A DNA stretch of 5,768 nt from JAAZBG01 sp964390065 (GTDB taxonomy: Bacteria; Fibrobacterota; Chitinivibrionia; Chitinivibrionales; Chitinispirillaceae). Every line of letters begins with the position of its first letter. The first letter of the stretch is position 1. Under the pieces are notes generated by a model, which saw nothing but the letters and a program-made list of their open reading frames with translations, was not told where the DNA came from and made no database searches. The position numbers and the translations under genes were made by a program. The stretch is from NCBI GenBank assembly GCA_964390065.1, contig CAYMGX010000194.1, positions 1-5,768 on the forward strand. Reading direction: 5' to 3'. Positions 1 through 5,316 of this stretch are shown one piece after another.

Positions 1-155
1 CCCGTTTCATTAATTACTTTATGTGCAGCACTATACGCTACATGCCAGATTCGCGGATCACGGCGTTTCATTGATGCCGGAATGCAGGCGTTCCAGTCAG
101 GTGTTATTGACGGCTGTACAAGTGATGATCCGGCGATGCCAAAATATGAACTCAT
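1..155 (-). CDS. Partial KS-like protein, N-terminus only (third condensing-enzyme relative of the operon)
   Basis: An open frame of 51 complete codons starts at the ATG at 155-153 and leaves the window at its left end. It begins MSSYFGIAGSSLVQPSITPD. A later stretch, roughly residues 28-50, reads PASMKRRDPRIWHVAYSAAH. The opening glycine-rich strand and the later 'basic-basic, aromatic, AA' helix resemble the start of beta-ketoacyl synthases and KS-like chain-length-factor proteins. The catalytic region lies outside the window, so activity cannot be judged. The start is supported by a TAATG overlap with the stop of the upstream KS (157-153), so the A at 155 is shared. A GGCGGA stretch inside the upstream gene sits about 6 nt before the ATG. 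The identical overlap occurs at 2421-2417 in this operon. The assignment to the KS family is inference from a short, weakly conserved stretch; that a gene starts here is much surer. Confidence 0.6.
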   Translation of the reverse strand, partial: MSSYFGIAGSSLVQPSITPDWNACIPASMKRRDPRIWHVAYSAAHKVINET

Positions 156-1327
156 TATACATCCGCCTTTGAAAAGATAACCGACGCATTGTTTCCGCCG
201 AACCCGAACGAATTTTTTAGAACATGAGTAACCTTTTTGTATACAGCTTTGTTACCGGGTGCGATTCCAATTTCGTCATCAAGCTCCTCGAAGCCGGCAG
301 TGGGTGGAATCACGTTATCATTGAGTGACATTACTCCGAACACTGCTTCGATAATTCCTGATGCAGCAAGGGTATGACCCAGTGTGCGTTTCATGGAACA
401 GAATGATGGCAGAGTTCCAAGCACATTACGTATCGCCTTTATTTCCGATTTGTCATTATCCGGAGTTGCTGTCCCATGCGTTACTACAAGATCTATCGCA
501 GATTTGTCAATCCCTGATTCGTTGAGGGCACCTTGCATTGATCTTATTGCCCCATCACCTTCTGGATGTGGAGCTGTCATGTGGAATGAATCTGCCGATG
601 CACCCCATCCGTTAACAACTGCATGTACATTTTTGCATCTGCCACGATGAGCCCTGCCAATAAGCAGCATTGCCCCGGCACCTTCACCAAGACTGATACC
701 TGCTCTTCTTTTGTCAAAGGGCCTGCATCCATTCTGGTCAAGCAGTGTGAGACTTCCGAAACCTCGTACCGTTAACAGTGATAATGCATCAGTACCAACA
801 GCAAGTACGGCATCATAGATACCCTTATCAATCAACCGTTTTGCCATACCAATTGCATGAATCCCGGTTGAACATGCGGTTGACACAGTGTGAAAACCGA
901 TTGCGTTAATATCCCGGCAGAGCTCTGCTGAAATGACACACGGTTCATGCACTGCAAGATCGCGGCTGTTGATATTAAGCGAGGGGTCTTTTTTCAGGTG
1001 CTCATAAATCCGCTCGGTAACAGAAATCCCGCCGACTGTTGTCGCTGCTACAATACCGATTTTTAAGCCTGATTTATCGCAAAGTCCGCTCATTGCTTCA
1101 GAAACAGCAATACGCGCAAGCGATAATGAACGGAATGAATTTGTAAAGTGGCTATCGACATCATCATTGACAACTGCACAAAGCGGTGTAATGTTAAGTC
1201 CTGATTCAAATCGTGTCAGCGGTTTAACGTTATCATCACCGCGCACAATCGATGAAAAGCCACTTTCACAATTTATTCCGGCGGCACATATCGTGCCCAT
1301 ACCTGCAATGTAAACAGGTGATCTCAT
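155..1327 (-). CDS. Beta-ketoacyl-[ACP] synthase, FabF/FabB-type thiolase-fold enzyme
   Basis: The 390-residue product has the usual length of a stand-alone KAS I/II-type condensing enzyme. Such enzymes perform decarboxylative Claisen condensation of malonyl-ACP with an acyl-enzyme in the cytosol. All catalytic elements are visible: Cys152 in VSTACSTG, His284 in THGTAT, Lys313 and His318 in the KRTLGHT block, and the C-terminal glycine-rich GFGGNN at about 375-380. The protein starts with a typical VYIAGMGTICAAG strand, so the ATG at 1327 is the natural start; it lies 3 nt after the ACP stop codon. Tight linkage to the ACP gene and to two cysteine-deficient or partial KS relatives suggests a dedicated type II elongation system, not housekeeping FabF. 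In aryl polyene loci such a KS extends the aryl-primed polyene, usually with a chain-length-factor partner. The family is sure; the pathway role is inferred from context. Confidence 0.93.
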   Translation of the reverse strand: MRSPVYIAGMGTICAAGINCESGFSSIVRGDDNVKPLTRFESGLNITPLCAVVNDDVDSHFTNSFRSLSLARIAVSEAMSGLCDKSGLKIGIVAATTVGGISVTERIYEHLKKDPSLNINSRDLAVHEPCVISAELCRDINAIGFHTVSTACSTGIHAIGMAKRLIDKGIYDAVLAVGTDALSLLTVRGFGSLTLLDQNGCRPFDKRRAGISLGEGAGAMLLIGRAHRGRCKNVHAVVNGWGASADSFHMTAPHPEGDGAIRSMQGALNESGIDKSAIDLVVTHGTATPDNDKSEIKAIRNVLGTLPSFCSMKRTLGHTLAASGIIEAVFGVMSLNDNVIPPTAGFEELDDEIGIAPGNKAVYKKVTHVLKNSFGFGGNNASVIFSKADV

Positions 1328-1330
1328 GAA

Positions 1331-1591
1331 TCAGTTTTTACTCTTGTTGTCGGTTATATACTGAGCCAATGATCGTAATGATGAAAATACTTTACGTCCA
1401 GCATTGACATCAGGAACGGTAACGCCATAATCCTTTTGAAGAATAACAAGAATTTCCAATGTGTCAATGGAGTCGAGGCCAAGCCCTTCACCGATAAGCG
1501 GCGCATCAGGATCAATATCGGCTGGTGCAATATCACTGAGTTTAAGCTGCGTAATCAACTTGGTCCTGAGTTCATCCATCAATTGTTCCAT
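1331..1591 (-). CDS. Acyl carrier protein
   Basis: The 86-residue protein is the size of a free ACP. It carries the phosphopantetheine attachment motif GLDSID with Ser41, preceded by LIGEGLG and followed by the helix TLEILVILQKDYG, as in type II fatty acid and polyketide ACPs. The growing chain would be held as a thioester on the 4'-phosphopantetheine arm. I chose the ATG at 1591-1589 over an in-frame TTG at 1609: an AAAGGA Shine-Dalgarno (1605-1600) sits 8 nt before this ATG, and the TTG start would overlap that site. The gene follows the half-length KS-like gene after a 69-nt gap and is followed by a KS after 3 nt. This packing indicates that the ACP serves the linked ketosynthases. The C-terminus (residues about 60-80, DVNAGRKVFSSLRSLAQYI) fits ACP helices III and IV. 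Confidence 0.95.
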   Translation of the reverse strand: MEQLMDELRTKLITQLKLSDIAPADIDPDAPLIGEGLGLDSIDTLEILVILQKDYGVTVPDVNAGRKVFSSLRSLAQYITDNKSKN

Positions 1592-1599
1592 TAAAAGAA

Positions 1600-1605
1600 T
1601 CCTTT
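1600..1605 (-). promoter_or_regulatory. Ribosome binding site deciding the ACP start
   Basis: AAAGGA on the minus strand, 8 nt before the ATG at 1591. It overlaps the 10-bp palindrome CTTTGCAAAG (1602-1611), so a weak local structure could involve the site. Its position favours the ATG at 1591 over the TTG at 1609. Confidence 0.7.
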
Positions 1606-1660
1606 GCAAAGATTGTTACCCACGCGGTGCAGCCACACTTGAGGGGTAATGCTATAAATT

Positions 1661-2419
1661 TCAAACTACCTCAAAATAATTCTCAGAACCCTTGTTCGTA
1701 AATGGAATTAATTGTTTATTTCGACCCCGGACTGCATCAACAACCCGGCTGCAAAATGCGTATTCTGTTGATGGAGCAGAGGATGTACTTATTGCATCCA
1801 TTGAAATGACAAATGGTTGCGACTGTGTGTGCAAGGGTGAGGCCGACAGTAGCAGTGCGAATGCCGCATCATCCAGAAGGTCTCCCTGTTGTAGTTTTAC
1901 CCTGTTTGATGGATCAATAGCCCAAACCGCGATGAAAAGTACAACTTTTGCCTTACGGAGGGTGAGCAGGTCAACTGCTGCGCCAAGAGCATCAAAAACA
2001 GGCGAATTACCACCGCAGAATACCCGGTCGGGACCTTTGAGTTTAAAGTATATCGCAATATCGGCTATTGTTGATGATGGCAGTGTTGCGCTAAAATACG
2101 CCGGGCTTGGCAGTGAACATGTAATTGATTCCATGAAAAACATGTCGGTTGTCAATGAGCCGTAAGGGACCGCGATGGATATGCCACTCATCTCCTGAGG
2201 AATCGTAGGAATATTTTCAAGGGCAAGTGATGCAGCGCTGAACGCAAGCTTATCCGGGAAATTGAGTTTCCCAAAGAGCGGCAGCGGTGTGGCGAGCGCC
2301 TGGTCACGTCGTATACTGTCAAGCGATTGCTGTGTCGTATCCCACTCTTTTTTAGTAAATAATGAGTAAATCCCGTCTCTGGTAACGGCACCACATCCGG
2401 AAACGAATAATTCTGCCAT
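1661..2419 (-). CDS. Half-length KS-like protein lacking the active-site Cys (chain-length-factor-like / Ketoacyl-synt_2 type)
   Basis: The 252-residue product resembles only the N-terminal half of a ketosynthase. It opens with a KS-like strand (LFVSGCGAVTRDG), and a later region aligns with the nucleophile elbow. There RVFCGGNSPVFDALGAA (about 132-148) lines up with the TVSTACSTG-type block of the neighbouring KS, placing Gly137 where the catalytic Cys would be. No HGTAT, GHT or GFGG motif follows. The length of about 250 residues and the missing catalytic half match the small 'beta-ketoacyl synthase chain length factor' proteins (ApeC-like, Pfam Ketoacyl-synt_2) known from aryl polyene clusters. 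They are thought to assist or partner an active KS. The ATG at 2419 overlaps the stop of the upstream KS in a TAATG and has a near-perfect Shine-Dalgarno. It is not a decayed KS, since it is open throughout, well started and of family length. The exact role is inferred. Confidence 0.8.
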   Translation of the reverse strand: MAELFVSGCGAVTRDGIYSLFTKKEWDTTQQSLDSIRRDQALATPLPLFGKLNFPDKLAFSAASLALENIPTIPQEMSGISIAVPYGSLTTDMFFMESITCSLPSPAYFSATLPSSTIADIAIYFKLKGPDRVFCGGNSPVFDALGAAVDLLTLRKAKVVLFIAVWAIDPSNRVKLQQGDLLDDAAFALLLSASPLHTQSQPFVISMDAISTSSAPSTEYAFCSRVVDAVRGRNKQLIPFTNKGSENYFEVV

Positions 2420-3513
2420 TATTGTACCTCCTTGATTATTACCGCGCTGTTAAGTCCACCGAATCCGGCAGCAAGGCACAGGAAATGGCCATTCCCGATT
2501 GTCTGGCATGATCCGCTGACCTTTACTGGTTCGTCAACGCCATGTTCAGAAAAGCCTATCGTTGGCGGGATTTTCTCCTGTTTAATAAATTCAGCACTCA
2601 GACAGATTTCAAGGAGTGAGCCGGCTCCACTGGTATGACCGATTGCACCTTTAAGTGATAGCGTTGGGGGTATATCCGCACCAAATGTACTAAATAATGC
2701 CTTTGCCTCCATTGCATCATTGTAGTTTGTCGCAGTACCATGACACTTCACAGCCGCAATCTGATCCGGAGTGATTTGTGCATCGTCAAGCGCAGAGGTT
2801 ATTGCTCTGTAAAGACCATCACCGGTTCGTGACGGCCCCGTGCGGTGGTTGGCATCATTGGATGTTCCTGTACCGCTGATAACAACATCTCCCTTTAATG
2901 GATCCACAAGTGTAAGGTGTGCAAGTGCGGCTCCATCACCGAGGGTAAGACCGTTTCTTGATTTGTCAAAAGGACGTGCCGGTTCGGGGCTAAGTGCGTT
3001 AAGTGCATTGAAACCTTTAACCACAAATTCCGAAATAGTATCGAAACCGAAAATAAGTACATCGGTATATCGCCCGAGAGTAAGCTGCTCTTTTGCGTAG
3101 TCAACGGCGACAGCTCCGGATGCACAGGCGCTTGACATAACAATAGCGTGCGCCGGATTGATTGCAAGTGCTTTAACCGAGCGAATGCATTGCAGATATA
3201 GGAGTGATTCATTGATATCCTTTGATCTATTACCTTTGTAATATTGTTCCAGTGATGTCAATTCACCTTTTGCGGCAGCAAAGATAAAGAGTAAACGGTC
3301 ACCATTACATTCCGGAGAAAATGAAAGTGCCTGAATAGCATTTTCGAGCGTGCACAAGCGGATATCATCAAATGATGCATGGGGAACATTAACCCCGTAA
3401 CACGGGCCCGGCTTGAATGCACATAGTCCTTTGTAAAGCATGTCGCAGGTTTGATCAAGATTCCCTGCTGCGCTCAGGATGCTGTATTGTTTTAGAATGA
3501 TTTGTTTTGACAT
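2419..3513 (-). CDS. Beta-ketoacyl-[ACP] synthase, second complete KS of the operon
   Basis: The product is 364 residues from the ATG at 3513. It has the full catalytic set: Cys130 in MSSACASG, His258 in CHGTATNYND, Lys288 and His293 in SLKGAIGHT, and C-terminal GFGGLNSA. It is therefore expected to be an active decarboxylating condensing enzyme. It is a little shorter than FabF (about 410), mainly at the N-terminus, and clearly diverged from the KS at 155-1327, so the two are unlikely to be a recent duplication. An in-frame GTG at 3531 would add six residues. I prefer the ATG because the product then begins MSKQIILKQYSILSAAGNLD, matching a KS first strand, and because the GTG lies inside the hairpin repeat. 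The only Shine-Dalgarno-like bases for the ATG (GTGAGG, 3531-3526) also belong to the repeat end. The stop overlaps the next start (TAATG). The family is sure; the role as an aryl-polyene elongation or priming KS is inferred. Confidence 0.92.
   Translation of the reverse strand: MSKQIILKQYSILSAAGNLDQTCDMLYKGLCAFKPGPCYGVNVPHASFDDIRLCTLENAIQALSFSPECNGDRLLFIFAAAKGELTSLEQYYKGNRSKDINESLLYLQCIRSVKALAINPAHAIVMSSACASGAVAVDYAKEQLTLGRYTDVLIFGFDTISEFVVKGFNALNALSPEPARPFDKSRNGLTLGDGAALAHLTLVDPLKGDVVISGTGTSNDANHRTGPSRTGDGLYRAITSALDDAQITPDQIAAVKCHGTATNYNDAMEAKALFSTFGADIPPTLSLKGAIGHTSGAGSLLEICLSAEFIKQEKIPPTIGFSEHGVDEPVKVSGSCQTIGNGHFLCLAAGFGGLNSAVIIKEVQ
2426..2433 (-). promoter_or_regulatory. Strong Shine-Dalgarno for the KS-like half protein
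   Basis: AAGGAGGT on the minus strand, six bases before the ATG at 2419, lying inside the last codons of the upstream KS. It is the strongest ribosome binding site seen in the window. It fixes the start and suggests that this small protein is made efficiently, not only by read-through coupling. Confidence 0.85.
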
Positions 3514-3524
3514 AGTATGAAAGA

Positions 3525-3644
3525 GCCTCACCCCCCAGCCCCCTCTCCGCAGGCGGTAGAGGGGGAGTTTGGGATATAATCCACTACGTGGATACTTCTT
3601 ACTCCCCCTCTATCACTTGTGGAGAGGGGGCCGGGGGGTGAGGC
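3525..3644. repeat. Long imperfect inverted repeat of nested GC-rich hairpins (REP/MITE-like intergenic element)
   Basis: Two 43-nt arms, 3525-3567 and 3602-3644, are reverse complements at 38 of 43 positions; all five differences are transitions. They flank a 34-nt centre. Each arm begins or ends with the GCCTCACCCCCC block and is itself a hairpin: CCCCCTCT pairs with AGAGGGGG around an 11-nt loop in both arms, with an inner CCGC/GCGG pairing on the left and CAC/GTG on the right. The centre holds a third hairpin, ATCCAC-TAC-GTGGAT (3579-3593). The same RNA could thus form either one long stem or a row of three hairpins. The element fills nearly the whole space between the radical SAM gene and the first KS. 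No transposase and no clear target duplication are seen. It could be a mobile palindromic repeat, a transcript stabiliser or an attenuator. Confidence 0.88.
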
Positions 3645-3658
3645 CCTTCTTAACTCCT

Positions 3659-5032
3659 TTACCGAACAAGAAACTCCCACAAAGGTCCCTGAATACCTTT
3701 AAGTCTGAGTTTTTTCATAATAGCAACTATTTCAGGTGGTGCATCATCGACCATCCAGTTGGGCATCTGCTCGTGGAATGACCGCAGTTGTGTGTTGATT
3801 TTTTCTTTTGTAATTGATGGAGCAATATAAAAAAAAGGTTCAAGAAGATTTGTGTCCGGTGTAATAATGTTTTCATCAAGAGCTCTTTTGTAAAGAGTCG
3901 TGTTAGGATACAGACGCATTCCCACGAATGGAAAAACGATCGTTTTTTTGAGCCGCTGAGAATTTACAAAAGATTCATTCAGTGTTACTTCTGTTTCGCC
4001 CGGACCTCCGCAGATCAGAAAGTGTGCATAGTTGATGTTATGGATTCTTGCCCATTCACTTGCGTTATAAATATCGTTAAATGTAAAGTCTTTACAGTAT
4101 GAATCAAGAACACTGTCGCTGAAACTGTCAGTGCCAAACTCGATATGGGTCAGGCCTGCTTTTGCCAGAATCGCCACCATAGACTCATCAAGGTTGGATG
4201 GTTTAAGAAAACAGCTCCACTTGATCTGTGCATTACGGCTGATCAGTTCTTCACAAAATGCGTAAACGTGATCTTTACTTGTGTTAAATACCGAATCAAC
4301 CATAAAAAAGTAGGTGTGGCCCCGTTTTTTCGATTCAAGGAGTTCATCGACAACGTTCTTTACAGGACGGTATCGCGGTACCCGTCCCTCAATGACCGGA
4401 TATGTACAATAGCAGCATCTGCACGGGCAGCCGCGCTGTGACTGAATATTAATTACGCCGCTGCTTTCGCTATAGTACGATTCAAACGCAGGTTCACGAA
4501 GTGCATCGGGGATGCGATCGGGATCAATATTTTTGCATGGATTAAGCTGTATCCCTGAACTGTTTCTGAATACCAGACCGGGGATCGCAGTCAGATCATT
4601 ATGAGAGAATGACACTTGTGAAAGTGTATCTAAAAGCATCACAAGCGATACTTCTCCTTCACTGACAATACCGTAATCAGCCCCTGTCAATTTGTAAAGA
4701 TCCCCGGGAAACAGGGAAAATGCACTACCGCCGATAATTACCGGTGCCTTACAAACCGCACGTACCCGCAATGTTGTCTTTTCGAGTTCAGGAATGAAAT
4801 ACACCGGATTGTCGATACGGATGTCATCAATGTTACGCATGGACAAGCAAACAAAGTCCGGTTTATAATCGCTGATAGTTGCTTCAAGTTGCTGATCACT
4901 CACCCCAAGATCAAAGAAAACGACATCGTAGTTGCTTTGTGATAACGCTGCACCCAGATGCGAGATCCCGAGTGGATACACAGGGTAGGGGTAGACACAT
5001 TTATTGATACTGACAAGAAGAACTTTTTTCAA
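3659..5032 (-). CDS. Radical SAM protein with N-terminal B12-binding-type domain
   Basis: The 457-residue product has a Rossmann-like N-terminal part (about 1-140; KKVLLVSINK, then YPLGISHLGAAL, then IIGGSAFSLFPG) of the cobalamin-binding type found before many radical SAM domains. The radical SAM core starts at GCPCRCCYC. C202, C206 and C209 form the CxxxCxxC that binds the [4Fe-4S] cluster, followed by the aromatic-rich FFMVDSVFN and SCFLKPSN strands and a GGPGET segment near 342-347. No DxHxxG motif is visible, as is common in this family, so cobalamin binding is probable but not shown. The start is a TTG at 5032: an in-frame TGA lies three codons upstream, and any downstream Met would cut the domain. 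Only a weak CGGA precedes it. Related proteins occur in lipid and polyene biosynthesis loci, so it may methylate or rearrange the acyl chain made by the neighbouring KS/ACP set. The substrate is unknown. Confidence 0.88.
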   Translation of the reverse strand: MKKVLLVSINKCVYPYPVYPLGISHLGAALSQSNYDVVFFDLGVSDQQLEATISDYKPDFVCLSMRNIDDIRIDNPVYFIPELEKTTLRVRAVCKAPVIIGGSAFSLFPGDLYKLTGADYGIVSEGEVSLVMLLDTLSQVSFSHNDLTAIPGLVFRNSSGIQLNPCKNIDPDRIPDALREPAFESYYSESSGVINIQSQRGCPCRCCYCTYPVIEGRVPRYRPVKNVVDELLESKKRGHTYFFMVDSVFNTSKDHVYAFCEELISRNAQIKWSCFLKPSNLDESMVAILAKAGLTHIEFGTDSFSDSVLDSYCKDFTFNDIYNASEWARIHNINYAHFLICGGPGETEVTLNESFVNSQRLKKTIVFPFVGMRLYPNTTLYKRALDENIITPDTNLLEPFFYIAPSITKEKINTQLRSFHEQMPNWMVDDAPPEIVAIMKKLRLKGIQGPLWEFLVR

Positions 5033-5106
5033 AACGACTCAATTCCGTTAATACCAGCGTTTTTAGCAGTGAGTAGTGTGAGATCTGGTTTCTGGCATAA
5101 ATAAGA

Positions 5107-5131
5107 TGCTCTACCGTTGAACTACACCATA
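5107..5131 (-). pseudogene. tRNA-like 5' fragment (acceptor strand plus intact D-arm), rest absent
   Basis: Read on the minus strand from 5131, TATGGTG would be the 5' acceptor strand and TA (5124-5123) positions 8-9. A perfect D-arm follows: GTTC (5122-5119), loop AACGGTA, GAGC (5111-5108), then A26 at 5107. This matches the start of common bacterial tRNAs of the 'GGTGTAGTTCAACGGTAGAGC' type. The bases after it (TCTTATTTATGCCAGAA) do not form a five-pair anticodon stem. No T-arm consensus (GTTCGAnTCC) and no CACCATA acceptor complement occur in the following 100 nt. I read it as a broken or partial tRNA gene, perhaps left by recombination or integration at a tRNA. Chance resemblance is possible but unlikely for this long a match. 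Confidence 0.5.
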
Positions 5132-5227
5132 ATCTGTTTATATGATCACGTTATTAAAAGTAATATTTTACACGATAAAAAATATTAAAAAAACGTGGAA
5201 AACATCGATCTGAGGTACTATTTTCTA

Positions 5228-5285
5228 TGATCCGGATCAGCATGGCTGAATCGTCATAAATGATACGAATTGTTGATCCGCATGG
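5228..5285. promoter_or_regulatory. Palindrome and direct repeats upstream of the ammonia-lyase (possible operator)
   Basis: TGATCCGGATCA (5228-5239) is a perfect 12-bp palindrome. Its half TGATCC recurs at 5274-5279. The 11-mers GATCAGCATGG (5235-5245) and GATCCGCATGG (5275-5285) agree at 10 of 11 bases and start exactly 40 bp apart, about four helical turns. Between them, TCGTCAT and ATGATACGA form a loose inverted repeat. This arrangement, 30-90 nt before the ammonia-lyase ATG, is what a dimeric regulator with two sites would need. Function is inference only. Confidence 0.35.
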
Positions 5286-5302
5286 TGAGGAATATTCAAT
5301 AA

Positions 5303-5307
5303 AAGGA
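5303..5307 (+). promoter_or_regulatory. Ribosome binding site of the ammonia-lyase gene
   Basis: AAGGA lies 9 nt before the ATG at 5317, within AAAAGGAAGC. It is the only Shine-Dalgarno-like sequence near the start and supports that ATG. Confidence 0.7.
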
Positions 5308-5316
5308 AGCAGCAGC

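Larger units (their letters stand above)
5033..5316. promoter_or_regulatory. Divergent intergenic region between radical SAM and ammonia-lyase genes
   Basis: This 284-nt stretch separates two genes read outward from it, so it must hold the promoters for both. It contains an AT-rich core (about 5150-5195), a tRNA-like fragment (5107-5131) and short symmetric repeats (5228-5285). I see no convincing -35/-10 pair for either direction. Possible -10-like strings are TAAAAT and TATAAA on the minus strand and TATTCA at 5293 on the plus strand, each with a poor -35. No open frame worth calling lies here. Confidence 0.55.

Noticed and set aside
384..650. Plus-strand open frame antisense to the KS at 155-1327
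   Set aside because: Lies opposite conserved KS motifs, has no recognisable domain and no clear ribosome site.
1592..1609. TTG start six codons upstream for the ACP
   Set aside because: It would overlap the AAAGGA ribosome site, which is correctly spaced for the ATG at 1591; the added residues match nothing in ACPs.
1692..2165. 157-codon open frame on the plus strand inside the KS-like half protein
   Set aside because: Fully antisense to a well-supported gene with a strong Shine-Dalgarno; composition is low in recognisable motifs (serine/arginine-rich shadow) and no ribosome site is evident.
2895..3212. Minus-strand open frame inside the KS at 2419-3513
   Set aside because: Alternate frame of a gene with intact catalytic motifs; no independent support.
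3525..3644. Hairpin repeat as a classical intrinsic terminator of the radical SAM gene
   Set aside because: The stems are strong, but no U-tract follows them on the minus strand, so Rho-independent termination is not supported.
3525..3644. CRISPR-like array
   Set aside because: Only two arms, inverted and not direct, with no regularly spaced spacers.
3569..3781. Plus-strand open frame across the hairpin repeat and the radical SAM 3' end
   Set aside because: Half of it is the palindromic repeat and the rest is antisense to the radical SAM C-terminus.
5033..5135. A complete functional tRNA on the minus strand
   Set aside because: No anticodon stem, T-arm or matching acceptor 3' strand could be found after the D-arm.
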